From Desulfurobacteriaceae bacterium (GTDB lineage: Bacteria > Aquificota > Aquificia > Desulfurobacteriales > Desulfurobacteriaceae): 44,448 nucleotides of DNA. Under the pieces are notes generated by a model, which worked only from the letters and a program-made list of their open reading frames with translations, was not told where the DNA came from and made no database searches. The DNA lies in the NCBI GenBank assembly GCA_026987115.1, contig JALSNF010000026.1, positions 1 to 44,448 of the forward strand, in the 5' to 3' direction. Within the stretch, counting starts at the first letter, position 1. The number at the start of each line of letters is the position of its first letter. Below, in pieces: positions 33,437 through 40,995 of this stretch. The position numbers were made by a program, and so were the translations under genes.

Positions 33437-34022
33437 GTTTTTGTTTAACCTGCTCTCACTTAATAGCAGTTGGAAGGCTGTTCTTAGTAGAAATGGTGAA
33501 TCCCTTGTTATTTATGTGGACAAAGGGAGGATTGTAAGAGTAGAGTTAAACGGCAATGTGCTAGAGGAAGAGAAGGTTAAGGCTCTTTTTAGCGAAAGCT
33601 TTTCCAAAGAGGAGGAGGTTGAAAGCGTTGAACTTCTTCCTCTTGAAGGAAAAGTTGAGGCAAACTTAAGTTTAGACCAAGGGACTCTCTTTTCCCTAAT
33701 TTCTCAAGGCTTTCAAGGAGAAGAGTTGGAGGAAGTAGAACTCAAGGAGGAAGGGGAGGGGGAGCTTATAAACTCAGTAAAGGAGCTCCTTAAAAACTAC
33801 TTCCCAGAAACCGCTTTTTCCCTTTTTAGCTATGAAGAAAACTTCCTCTTTAAAGAGCTCTCTAACTGCTCCCACTCTATCTTTAACTTCAAGAACTACT
33901 CAGTTTTGCTGGTAAAGGGACTTCCTGTAGCCGTATTTATAACTTCTGGGGAATCCCCTACTTTAGAGCTGTACGAAAAGGAAGTAGTTTCTAAACTTTT
34001 AGACTTAGCTTCCAAGAACTGA
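33423..34022 (+). CDS. Protein with DUF4388/PATAN-like N-terminus, third member of GTPase cluster
   Basis: A 199-aa acidic protein without a firm family. Its first 60 residues (SLNSSWKAVLSRNGESLVIYVDKGRIVRVELNG) resemble DUF4388/PATAN domains, where a short strand pair ends in 'GRIVHAE'-like sequence and which often occur next to Roadblock and GTPase genes. The middle is Glu-rich (about 85-120). The C-terminal half (YFPETAFSLFS, FKNYSVLLVKGLPVAVFITSGES) could be another small alpha/beta domain. It starts with ATG 14 bp inside the preceding gene and ends in an 18-bp overlap with the convergent LC7 gene. Confidence 0.5.
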   Translation: MLLSEFLFNLLSLNSSWKAVLSRNGESLVIYVDKGRIVRVELNGNVLEEEKVKALFSESFSKEEEVESVELLPLEGKVEANLSLDQGTLFSLISQGFQGEELEEVELKEEGEGELINSVKELLKNYFPETAFSLFSYEENFLFKELSNCSHSIFNFKNYSVLLVKGLPVAVFITSGESPTLELYEKEVVSKLLDLASKN

Positions 34023-34385
34023 TATTATCCTTTCTGTAGCGTCCTCAATCTCTATGTTAAGGAGACCTATGTTTGCGTCTTTCTTTACTACGCTTACAAG
34101 TATTGCCCTTTTCCCCGCTTTCCTTGCAAGTATGTTCTCCTTTTCACACCTTATTAGAACGTCCTCAAAATCTCCGGTCTCTAAAAGGCTTGATAACCTT
34201 TCAGAAGTCCCTACTACCGCTGCTGCCATTGCGGCGAGTTTCCTTGAGTCAAGGCTTCCCTTTAGTATTAAAGAGACTACAACCTGACCGTCTGGAGTAG
34301 CTATTAGGGCCCCCAAAAGGTCGCTTCCTAAAGAATCTGCCAAATCTGAAAGTATCTGTTCAAGCCTTTCTTTTTTACTTGCCAT
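34005..34385 (-). CDS. Roadblock/LC7 domain protein
   Basis: A 126-aa protein that is a complete Roadblock/LC7 domain: helix KKERLEQILSDLADSLGSDLLGALIATPDGQVVVSLIL, then KLAAMAAAVVGTSERL and the strands ILARKAGKRAILVSVVKKDANIGLLNIEIEDA. This is MglB-like; LC7 dimers act as GAP or scaffold for small GTPases. It is encoded 12 bp after the ODP gene on the same strand and converges on the GTPase arm. Among the three LC7-like proteins here it is the clearest. Confidence 0.88.
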   Translation of the reverse strand: MASKKERLEQILSDLADSLGSDLLGALIATPDGQVVVSLILKGSLDSRKLAAMAAAVVGTSERLSSLLETGDFEDVLIRCEKENILARKAGKRAILVSVVKKDANIGLLNIEIEDATERIISVLGS

Positions 34386-34397
34386 TGGTTTCCCCCC

Positions 34398-35222
34398 TTA
34401 AAACAGGTCGTTTATTATGTCCTTTACCGGGCTCTCCTCGTAAAGCAAGTCTATTCCACACTTTAGGTTCTCTAAGAAAGAGAAAGCCTCTTTTACAAAT
34501 TCCTTAGGTATTATAGAGCCGTGTTGAGGGATTATAGCATCTATTTCAAAGGGTTTTACTTTGTCAACGAAGTATTTTAACGCTTTGTTGGAAGCCATGT
34601 AGTAAACGTGAAAGTACATCATTTCCAACTTGTGCTTTTCAAAGTCCCTTACAACCAGCTCCCACTTTTTCTGTATAGCTGCGAATATGTCTCCTGAAAA
34701 AAGGAGTTTTGCCCTTGAATCGTAAGTAACGAAAGCGTCTGGGAAGTGTAGGAAAGGAGAGCTGAGGAATACGAGGACAGAGGAGTCTTCCAACTCTAAG
34801 AGCGTGTCGTCAAGGGAGCTTACCTCTAACCACTTTACAGAATTCCCGTCAAAGCCGTAATAGGGGAGCAGGACTTTTGTCCTCGGAGTAGTTATTATCT
34901 CTATTTCAGGGTTTACCTTAAGCCAGTTGGGTATTGAGCCTGCAACGTCTGGGTCTTGGTGGTGGGATATTATGTGGGTAATCCTGCTTTCAGAGCCTAA
35001 GAGCTCTCTAACTCTCTTTCTAACTTGTTCAAAGTGCTGTATTCCTCCCGGGTCAACGAGTACGTTTTTGTCTCCTGCTGAAATCAGGTAAGCGTTGCAC
35101 CTAAAGATTGACTCCTCAGAGCTCCCTACCCAGGCAACAGTGTGGTTCTCCTCTTCATAGAGGACTACAGGTTTACTAAGGTCTATGTTTTTCTCTTTAA
35201 GCTCGTCTATTTTCAGCCCCAT
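34398..35222 (-). CDS. Metallo-beta-lactamase-fold diiron protein, ODP type
   Basis: A 274-aa protein of the flavodiiron-like metallo-beta-lactamase group lacking a flavodoxin domain (ODP family). The iron ligands of flavodiiron proteins can be matched: His88-x-Asp90-x-Asp92 (SHHQDPDVAGS), His159 (SSPFLHFPD), Asp178 (LFSGDIFA) and His234 (IIPQHGSI). Such proteins bind O2 or NO at a diiron site; stand-alone ODP proteins work as oxygen sensors tied to chemotaxis receptors in some bacteria. The N-terminal 40 residues are extra. It sits between two LC7-like genes (TAATG overlap upstream, 12 bp downstream), suggesting it senses O2 or redox state for the GTPase switch. An enzymatic role in O2/NO detoxification is the alternative; no rubredoxin or NADH partner is visible. 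Confidence 0.8.
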   Translation of the reverse strand: MGLKIDELKEKNIDLSKPVVLYEEENHTVAWVGSSEESIFRCNAYLISAGDKNVLVDPGGIQHFEQVRKRVRELLGSESRITHIISHHQDPDVAGSIPNWLKVNPEIEIITTPRTKVLLPYYGFDGNSVKWLEVSSLDDTLLELEDSSVLVFLSSPFLHFPDAFVTYDSRAKLLFSGDIFAAIQKKWELVVRDFEKHKLEMMYFHVYYMASNKALKYFVDKVKPFEIDAIIPQHGSIIPKEFVKEAFSFLENLKCGIDLLYEESPVKDIINDLF

Positions 35223-35569
35223 TAAGCAATCTCCTCTAAATACTTATACATAACGTATCTCGTATATCCCAAGTTGGCATCGCTAGTAAGCACTGCTACT
35301 TGGTAAACTTCTTCGTTATAAAACAGCCTTACCAATATAAAGAGCTCTGTCGTGCTCATTAATATCTCTTTGGGAATTCCCACAGAGTATTCCCCAAGTG
35401 TCCTGTAAATGTGGAGATATCTTGACGCTACTTCTGAGATGTCCTTAAGTAGCTCTTCTAGGTTTATTTCCTCTTCAGAGAAGGAGTCTATTGTCTCTCC
35501 GCTAAACTTAACTGCCGCATAAGCCTTTATAAAAGGAATCTCCTCCTTTGCTCTTTTAGCTACTTCCAT
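35222..35569 (-). CDS. Roadblock/LC7-like protein
   Basis: A 115-aa protein that looks like a divergent Roadblock/LC7 domain. It lacks the usual DGxxIAS start but ends with GIPKEILMSTTELFILVRLFYNEEVYQVAVLTSDANLGYTRYVMYKYLEEI, quoted here for its pattern 'xxVLTSDANLGYTR', which matches the final strands and helix of LC7 (DANxGxxR). I chose the ATG at 35569, just after AAGGAAGGAGAAG, over a TTG at 35599. It is the first gene of the minus arm LC7-like / ODP / LC7, joined to the ODP gene by a TAATG overlap. Confidence 0.65.
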   Translation of the reverse strand: MEVAKRAKEEIPFIKAYAAVKFSGETIDSFSEEEINLEELLKDISEVASRYLHIYRTLGEYSVGIPKEILMSTTELFILVRLFYNEEVYQVAVLTSDANLGYTRYVMYKYLEEIA

Positions 35570-35599
35570 CTTCTCCTTCCTTTTTATAGGATTAATCAA

Positions 35600-35659
35600 T
35601 ATTAATATTTAGGTAATATTATAACCCCTAGAAATAAAAGAAAAGTAGGAGTTAAGGTT
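35600..35659. promoter_or_regulatory. Divergent promoter region, LC7-like gene and DUF39 gene
   Basis: A 60-bp AT-rich gap between divergent genes. A TATAAT on the - strand at 35618-35623 is well placed for the LC7-like/ODP arm; its -35 is weak. The same stretch reads TATTAT/ATTATAA on the + strand, so both directions may start here. Exact boxes are uncertain. Confidence 0.4.
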
Positions 35660-36877
35660 ATGAGAGGTGAAAACTTTAAGGTGGTGAAAACTTACGAAGA
35701 GATTAACGAGAAGATTAGGAAAGGAGAGGCGGTAGTAGTTACTGCTGAAGAGATGATAGAGATAGTAGAGGAGTTGGGAGTAGTTAAGGCGGCTCAAGAG
35801 GTTGATGTTGTTACAACGGGGACTTTTGGTGCTATGTGCTCTTCAGGAGCTTTCTTAAACGTAGGCCATACGAAGCCGAGAATGAAAATGGAGGAGGTTT
35901 ACCTTAACGGCGTTCCCGCTTACGGAGGAATTGCCGCAGTTGACCTCTACATAGGGGCTACTGCTTTGCCTGAAAACGACCCGAGAAATGAGGTATATCC
36001 GGGAAAATTTGAGTACGGAGGAGCTCACGTTATAGAGGAGTTAATTGCCGGTGAAGACATAGAGTTAGAGGCTTACGCTTACGGTACAGACTGTTATCCC
36101 CGCAGGGAGATAAAAAAGCTAATAAACATTAAAACTATAAACGATGCAATTTTATGTAGCCCTAGAAACGCTTATCAGAACTACAACGTTGCCGTTAACA
36201 AGTCTTCACGAACAATCTACACCTACATGGGAACTTTAAAGCCCAACTTTGGCAACGCTACCTATTCAGGTGCAGGCCAGCTCTCGCCCTTAATGAACGA
36301 CCCCTTCTTTGAGACAATCGGAATAGGGACGAGGATTTTCTTAGGAGGTGGAATAGGCTACGTTGCCTTTCACGGAACTCAGCACTTTACCTTTAACGTA
36401 AAGAGGAGCAAGAAAGGACAACCTATGGAAGGAGCGGGAACTTTAATGGTAGTTGGGGACATGAAGCAGATGGATACCAACTTCATAAAGGCTGCGTCAA
36501 TACTTGGTTACGGAGTCTCTATGTTCGTTGGCATAGGAATTCCCATTCCGATTTTAAACGAGAGGATTGCTTACTACACCTCTGTAAGGGACGATGAGAT
36601 TTTTGCTCCGGTAATTGATTACTCCGTTGATTACCCTTCAGGGAACGCGAAGCCGCTGAAGTATGTAAGTTATGGAGAGCTCCGAAGGGGCTTTATAGAG
36701 CTTAACGGCAAGAAAGTTCCCACCTCTCCAGTCTCTTCCTACTACAAGGCAAGGGAGATAGCAAACATACTAAAGGATTGGATAAAGAGCGGGAAGTTTG
36801 AGATAAGCAGGCCTGCAGAAACCCTACCTGCTCCTGAGCCTAACGTTAAGATTGAGTACGGCGAGAGGAGAGGCTAA
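35660..36877 (+). CDS. DUF39 sulfurtransferase (L-aspartate semialdehyde sulfurtransferase/homocysteine synthesis type)
   Basis: A 405-aa protein of the DUF39 family (COG1900). In methanogens the homologue (MA1821 type) makes homocysteine from aspartate semialdehyde and sulfide with a small ferredoxin/NIL partner. Conserved features: TAEEMIEIVEELG, VVTTGTFGAMCSSGAFLNVGH with a conserved Cys (about 54), AYGTDCYPRRE (second Cys about 131), LGGGIGYVAFHGTQH and the C-terminal PVSSYYKAREIANILKDWI. It has no C-terminal CBS domains. The NIL/ferredoxin partner is not next to it. It starts with ATG after AGGAGTTAAGG. The downstream end lies 1 bp from tRNA-Cys on the opposite strand, with no terminator between. 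Confidence 0.85.
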   Translation: MRGENFKVVKTYEEINEKIRKGEAVVVTAEEMIEIVEELGVVKAAQEVDVVTTGTFGAMCSSGAFLNVGHTKPRMKMEEVYLNGVPAYGGIAAVDLYIGATALPENDPRNEVYPGKFEYGGAHVIEELIAGEDIELEAYAYGTDCYPRREIKKLINIKTINDAILCSPRNAYQNYNVAVNKSSRTIYTYMGTLKPNFGNATYSGAGQLSPLMNDPFFETIGIGTRIFLGGGIGYVAFHGTQHFTFNVKRSKKGQPMEGAGTLMVVGDMKQMDTNFIKAASILGYGVSMFVGIGIPIPILNERIAYYTSVRDDEIFAPVIDYSVDYPSGNAKPLKYVSYGELRRGFIELNGKKVPTSPVSSYYKAREIANILKDWIKSGKFEISRPAETLPAPEPNVKIEYGERRG

Positions 36878-36878
36878 T

Positions 36879-36953
36879 TGGAGGCGGCGGGCGGAATCGA
36901 ACCGCCGAATAAGGGATTTGCAGTCCCCTGCCTTACCACTTGGCTACGCCGCC
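36879..36953 (-). tRNA. tRNA-Cys (GCA)
   Basis: 75 nt on the - strand. Acceptor GGCGGCG pairs with CGCCGCC, T73 plus encoded CCA. The anticodon loop CTGCAAA gives anticodon GCA. T-arm GGCGG-TTCGATT-CCGCC. Last gene of the ispE-tRNA array. Confidence 0.97.
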
Positions 36954-36958
36954 TTAAC

Positions 36959-37034
36959 TGGAGCGGGCGACGGGACTTGAACCCGCGACCTAAACCTTGG
37001 CAAGGTTTCGCTCTACCAGCTGAGCTACGCCCGC
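36959..37034 (-). tRNA. tRNA-Gly (GCC)
   Basis: 76 nt on the - strand. Acceptor GCGGGCG/CGCCCGC with encoded CCA; anticodon loop TTGCCAA, anticodon GCC. The sequence is identical, base for base, to the tRNA-Gly(GCC) at 44231-44306 on the opposite strand. Confidence 0.97.
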
Positions 37035-37038
37035 CCTG

Positions 37039-37124
37039 TGGTGCGGGAGGCGGGAGTCGAACCCGCACGCCACGAGGGCACTGGATCCTAAGTCCAGCGC
37101 GTCTGCCAGTTCCGCCACTCCCGC
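37039..37124 (-). tRNA. tRNA-Leu (TAG)
   Basis: 86 nt on the - strand, class II with a long variable arm (TGCC...GGCG). Acceptor GCGGGAG/CTCCCGC, A73 plus CCA. Anticodon stem CTGGA/TCCAG closes the loop CTTAGGA, anticodon TAG (CTA and other CTN codons). Confidence 0.96.
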
Positions 37125-37131
37125 ACTCTGG

Positions 37132-37208
37132 TGGGGTGGGAGACGGGACTTGAACCCGCGACCGCCGGGGCCACAACCCGGCGCTCCACCAACTGAGCTA
37201 CTCCCACC
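37132..37208 (-). tRNA. tRNA-His (GTG)
   Basis: On the - strand. Acceptor GTGGGAG/CTCCCAC; the base at 37208 is an encoded G-1 facing C73, the identity pair of tRNA-His. The anticodon loop TTGTGGC gives anticodon GTG. CCA is encoded. Confidence 0.97.
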
Positions 37209-37217
37209 ATAATAAAA

Positions 37218-37292
37218 TGGCTGGGGCGGCAGGATTCGAACCTGCGAATGGCGGATCCAAAGTCCGCTGCCTTACCGCTTGGCTACGCCCCA
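37218..37292 (-). tRNA. tRNA-Gln (TTG)
   Basis: 75 nt on the - strand. Acceptor TGGGGCG/CGCCCCA, G73 and encoded CCA. Anticodon stem GCGGA/TCCGC, loop CTTTGGA, anticodon TTG. Its 5' end is only 1 nt after the ispE stop codon, so it must be cut out of the ispE transcript. Confidence 0.97.
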
Positions 37293-37293
37293 G

Positions 37294-38136
37294 CTATACG
37301 GCGTTCACTAATTTATGCCACCAAGGTAAACTTTTCAAGAGGTGAAGCTTTTCTTCTTCTCCCTCTTCCAGTACTGAGAACACACTTGAACCGCTCCCGC
37401 TCATTAGCGTTTTAAAGCCAAGCTCTTCAAGTCTTATCTTAACTTCTTTTACTTTTTCTATGCAGGGAGCTCTGCTCTCCTGAAGGTCGTTAACCATGTT
37501 TTCCTTTAACTCTTTTATTTTTCCCGTTATTAAAGGGGAGATTATTAGCTTTTCTGCCTCTTCAACCGTTATCTCCCTTTTTATTTTCGGGAGTTCTTTA
37601 TAAACTTCCTCTGTAAAGCACTGAAAACCGGGATATACTAACAGGACTTTAAAGTTTGCTCTGCCGTAGTGTTTTAGTTTTTCACCTTTCCCGTAAGCTA
37701 CTGCAAGTCCTCCCTTTATGAAAAAGGGAACGTCGCTTCCTATTTGGGAGGCAACCTGCTTTAGCTCTTCTTCCTTTAAAGGTTCTCCGTAAATCTTGTT
37801 TAACCCTTTTAAAGTAGCCGCGGCGTTGGAAGAGCCTCCTCCGAGCCCTGCTCCTACTGGTATTACCTTCTCAAGCTGGATTTTAACTCTAGCTTTGATT
37901 CCCGTTGCCTCTTCAAAGGCTTTAACTGCTTTGGTTATGAGGTTGCTCTTACCAAGGGGGAGAGTCTGAGTTCCTCTAATTGAGAGCTCAAACCTGTCTG
38001 ACGGGAGAAAGTAAAGGAAGTCGTTTAGGCCTATCGTATGCATAACGGTTATAATCTCGTGGTAGCCGTCAGGCCTTTTCCCCTTAACCCAGAGGGATAG
38101 ATTAACTTTTGCCGGTGAAGGGATTATTAAACGCAT
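37294..38136 (-). CDS. ispE: 4-diphosphocytidyl-2-C-methyl-D-erythritol kinase
   Basis: A 280-aa IspE of the GHMP kinase family, step four of the MEP pathway (with ispH at 9666-10553). Seen: PSPAKVNLSLWVKGKRPDGYHEI at the N-terminus, the ATP loop PVGAGLGGGSSNAAATL, GSDVPFF and the C-terminal LMSGSGSSVFSV. I chose the ATG at 38136 (MRLIIPSPAKVN), where the conserved part begins; the ORF continues to 38190 but would overlap the divergent gene and run through the promoter. A TATAAT ends 7 nt before this ATG and no Shine-Dalgarno sits in the right place, so the mRNA may be leaderless. Five tRNAs follow without a gap. Confidence 0.94.
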   Translation of the reverse strand: MRLIIPSPAKVNLSLWVKGKRPDGYHEIITVMHTIGLNDFLYFLPSDRFELSIRGTQTLPLGKSNLITKAVKAFEEATGIKARVKIQLEKVIPVGAGLGGGSSNAAATLKGLNKIYGEPLKEEELKQVASQIGSDVPFFIKGGLAVAYGKGEKLKHYGRANFKVLLVYPGFQCFTEEVYKELPKIKREITVEEAEKLIISPLITGKIKELKENMVNDLQESRAPCIEKVKEVKIRLEELGFKTLMSGSGSSVFSVLEEGEEEKLHLLKSLPWWHKLVNAV

Positions 38137-38143
38137 AAACCTA

Positions 38144-38149
38144 ATTATA
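38144..38149 (-). promoter_or_regulatory. -10 element of ispE-tRNA operon, apparently leaderless
   Basis: TATAAT on the - strand with a partial -35 TTGGGC 16 bp upstream, inside the start of the divergent deacetylase gene. Seven nt separate it from the ispE ATG, placing the transcription start at or next to the start codon. Confidence 0.5.
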
Positions 38150-38163
38150 CAGAAGGAGCTCTG

Positions 38164-39201
38164 TTGCCCAAGGTAGTTTTCTATCTTCACAGGGTTTACC
38201 CTAAAGGGGGAATTGACGACCTCTCCTTAAAGTCCTTTACTAAAGTCCTCTCCTTGATAGAGAGTAGGTTTAGGATAGTTCCCCTTTACGAGCTCCTTGA
38301 AGGTGAAGGGAAGGGGAATTTAGCTTCTATCACCTTTGATGACGGCTATTTTGACAACTGGGTTTACGCCTACCCGATTTTGAAAAGGAAAGGGTTAAAG
38401 GCTCACCTCTTTATAACTTCTGGGCGGATAAGGGAGGACTCTACCGTTAGGCCCAACTTGTTTGACTACTGGGATGGGAAAGTAAGCTTTAGTCAATTGG
38501 GAAATCCTACTTCAATGGGGAACTGCCACCTTAGGTTCTTTAAGGAAGGGGACAAAAGAGAGTTTTTAAGCTGGGAGGAGCTCTCGTTAATGGAAGATGT
38601 CTTTACCTTTGGAGCCCACGGGTTAACTCACGGTAAACTACCTGTTGCTCCTGACATCTTAGACTTTTACGACGGGAAAAACTTTCACTGGGAGTACCTC
38701 TCTTACGGGGGGGAGCTCTTTTTGGGAAAACCGAGGTTTAAAAGTAAGAGCTCCCTTTACGGCCGCTCCTTTATACCTTCTTCAGAGCTCCTTTCACTTT
38801 GTAAGACTTTCCCCAAGTTTAAAGGTTGGAAGTCTTCGTTAAGGGATAAGTTAAAGGAATTCCGTCTGGGCAGGTTTGAAGAAGAAGCCGAGGCTGAAAG
38901 TAGGATAGAAAAGGAGCTTGTTGGGAGTTCTCGTTTAATAGAGGAGAAACTGGGAGTAAAAGTTGATACCTTTTCTTGGCCCTTTGGCCACTACACTCCC
39001 CTTTCTGCTAACATTGCCAGTAAGTTTTACACTTACATCTTCACGACAAAGAGGGGGGTTATAAACGGCAACGCTACTTTTACAGAGCTCCCGAGAGTTC
39101 CCCTAGGTAAAGACCTGTTTACTGCGCTTGGAAGGGTTTTAACCTTTTCAACGCCTCTTTACAGGATTTATAGAAAGGTTAAAAAGGAAAAGAGCCTATG
39201 A
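38164..39201 (+). CDS. Polysaccharide deacetylase family protein (NodB domain)
   Basis: A 345-aa carbohydrate esterase-4-like protein. The NodB metal site can be seen: TFDDGYFDN (Asp-Asp, about residues 58-66) and HGLTHG (His-x3-His, about 155). AHLFITSG and the later DTFSWPFGHY complete the fold. It would remove acetyl groups from an envelope glycan or lipid-linked sugar; no signal peptide is present, so it likely acts on a cytoplasmic precursor. It starts with TTG, after AAGGAG. It is the first gene of an operon with two glycosyltransferases (4-bp overlap with the next gene), pointing to LPS core or similar glycan work. Confidence 0.85.
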   Translation: MPKVVFYLHRVYPKGGIDDLSLKSFTKVLSLIESRFRIVPLYELLEGEGKGNLASITFDDGYFDNWVYAYPILKRKGLKAHLFITSGRIREDSTVRPNLFDYWDGKVSFSQLGNPTSMGNCHLRFFKEGDKREFLSWEELSLMEDVFTFGAHGLTHGKLPVAPDILDFYDGKNFHWEYLSYGGELFLGKPRFKSKSSLYGRSFIPSSELLSLCKTFPKFKGWKSSLRDKLKEFRLGRFEEEAEAESRIEKELVGSSRLIEEKLGVKVDTFSWPFGHYTPLSANIASKFYTYIFTTKRGVINGNATFTELPRVPLGKDLFTALGRVLTFSTPLYRIYRKVKKEKSL

Positions 39202-39956
39202 GTTTGTCAGTAGCCATACTAACCTTTAACTCAGAAAGGAGATTAAGTGAAGTTTTAAAGAGCGTAGAGTCTATTGCCGATGAAGTAGTTGCCTTAGACT
39301 CTGGCTCAAAAGATAAGACTTTAGACATACTAAAGTCCTTTGGGGCAAAAGTTTACTACAGAGAGTTTGACAACTTCGTAAACCAGAAAAACCACCTTTT
39401 AAGTTTAACTACTAAAGATTGGGTCCTCTTCCTTGACGACGACGAGGTTTTAACTCCCGAGCTTTCCCTTTCAGTAAAGGAAGCTTTAAATGATTCTTCC
39501 TTTAGCGGCTACTACTTAAATAGGCTTACATTCTACCTTGGTAGGTGGATAAAACACGCTTGGTATCCAGACTGGCAGCTTAGGCTTGCAAAGAGGGAAA
39601 AGTGTAGGTGGGTAGGAGAATTGGTTCACGAGACTTTAAAGGTTGAAGGGAAGGTGGGTTATCTAAAAGGAGACCTCCTTCACTACTCCTACAGTTCAGT
39701 TTCTGAGCACCTTCAAAAGATAGACAAGTACACTACCCTTTTTGCTCAGGGAGCCTACGAGAGGGGAAAGAGGTTTTCGTACCTTAAACTTTTAACTTCT
39801 CCCGTTGGCACTTTTGTTAGGAGGTACTTCTTAAAAAAGGGGTTTCTTGACGGGTTTGAGGGTTTTGTCTTAAGCGTTATGGGCTCTTACTACTCGTTTT
39901 TAAAGTACTTAAAGCTCTGGGAGATTGAAAGAGGTGAGAGCTCTAGTCGTCCTTGA
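39198..39956 (+). CDS. Family 2 glycosyltransferase (WaaE/LPS-core type)
   Basis: A 252-aa GT2 enzyme of the inverting GT-A fold. SVAILTFNSERRLSEVLKSV opens the nucleotide-sugar fold, with ALDSGSKDKTLDIL, the DXD motif in FLDDDEVL (about 79-84), and WYPDWQLRLAKR and GELVHETL further on, the pattern of WaaE/KdtX enzymes that add glucose or heptose to LPS core. The C-terminal basic part (about 195-235) may touch the membrane. It starts with ATG overlapping the previous stop and ends inside the next gene by 32 bp. Confidence 0.88.
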   Translation: MSLSVAILTFNSERRLSEVLKSVESIADEVVALDSGSKDKTLDILKSFGAKVYYREFDNFVNQKNHLLSLTTKDWVLFLDDDEVLTPELSLSVKEALNDSSFSGYYLNRLTFYLGRWIKHAWYPDWQLRLAKREKCRWVGELVHETLKVEGKVGYLKGDLLHYSYSSVSEHLQKIDKYTTLFAQGAYERGKRFSYLKLLTSPVGTFVRRYFLKKGFLDGFEGFVLSVMGSYYSFLKYLKLWEIERGESSSRP

Positions 39957-40995
39957 CGAGAGGTGGAATAGTGCATTAACAGATTTAGGTATAAAAATCG
40001 GCTCAGTTTTAAAGTGCCAAGTGGCCTTTGCCCTCCTTAAAGGATGTCCTGCCCACAAGAGGTTAGAAGGGAAAGGCTATCCCCTGTTCTTCATAGAGGA
40101 CCCGAGAAGAGGACTTCCTTTAAAGGCTTTCCTCTCGTTAAAGAGAGTCCTTTACTCCTTTAAGCCGAATGTTGTTTTAACTATAAGGGGCGACGAGATG
40201 CTCTTTGCTTCCCTTTTAAAGGGCAAGTTGGGCTATTCCCTCTTTCGCCTCCACGGTAGCCAAAGGGGAATAAGGAACACTTTCCTTAACAAGCTTATTC
40301 ACGAGAAATTCATTGACGGGGTAATACTTTCAAGTAGGAAGTTTTTAACTTCAGTGGTTGAAAAGGTTCCAAAAATAATAATAAACGGCCTTGTGGATAC
40401 TGAAGAGTTCTCTTTCAGCTTAAAGGGAAGAGAGTTTTTCAGGGAGAGGCTGAAAGTAGGAAGTAGAAAGCTTATAGGGGTAGTGGGAAGGTTAGACCCT
40501 GTTAAGGGCCATTCCCTTTTCCTTAGAGCTCTCTCAAGGTTAAAGAGGAATGACTTTTTGGCCGTTATAGTGGGTAAAGAAGAGAACGTCAAGCTAAGTG
40601 CCTTAATAGCCTTAAGGGATTCCCTTGGATTAAGGGACAAGGTTCTCTTCATTCCAGAAAGGTTAGAGAGAATAAGGGACTTTATGTCTGCCTGTGATTT
40701 GGGAGTTATCCCCTCTTTAGGTTCAGAGGTGATTCTTAGAGTTCCTTTAGAGTTTATGGCCTGTAGGACTGCTCTAGTTTCAACGAGCGTTGGAGCTCTC
40801 CCAGAAGTAGTTTCTCCTCCTTTTGGAATTACAACTTCCCCGAGGGAAGACTCTTTGGCTTGTGCTATAAATAAAATGTTAGATGAAGACCTAACGCGGT
40901 TAGGTCTGATTTCTCAGGAGGTCGCAGTTGAAAAGTTCTCTCTTAAGAGCAATTCTCCTCTTATTAATGAGTTCCTCTGCTTTAACAGGCTGTAA
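39925..40995 (+). CDS. GT-B glycosyltransferase (family 4 type)
   Basis: A 356-aa retaining glycosyltransferase of GT-B fold. The C-terminal nucleotide-sugar domain shows GVVGRLDPVKGHSLFLRAL (about 183-201), VLFIPERLERIRDFMSACDLGVIPSL, and the EX7E-like EVILRVPLEFMACRTALVSTSVGALPEVV. The N-terminal acceptor domain starts RALVVLDERWNSALTDLG. It probably acts on LPS core after the GT2 enzyme. The start is uncertain: TTG at 39925 or GTG at 39934. The lipoprotein gene at 40928 overlaps its last 68 bp. Confidence 0.87.
   Translation: MKEVRALVVLDERWNSALTDLGIKIGSVLKCQVAFALLKGCPAHKRLEGKGYPLFFIEDPRRGLPLKAFLSLKRVLYSFKPNVVLTIRGDEMLFASLLKGKLGYSLFRLHGSQRGIRNTFLNKLIHEKFIDGVILSSRKFLTSVVEKVPKIIINGLVDTEEFSFSLKGREFFRERLKVGSRKLIGVVGRLDPVKGHSLFLRALSRLKRNDFLAVIVGKEENVKLSALIALRDSLGLRDKVLFIPERLERIRDFMSACDLGVIPSLGSEVILRVPLEFMACRTALVSTSVGALPEVVSPPFGITTSPREDSLACAINKMLDEDLTRLGLISQEVAVEKFSLKSNSPLINEFLCFNRL

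Noticed and set aside
36874-37176. Open frames of about 90-100 codons on both strands across the tRNA array
   Set aside because: They are products of the GC-rich tRNA arms; the region is fully explained by tRNA-Cys, -Gly, -Leu and part of -His.
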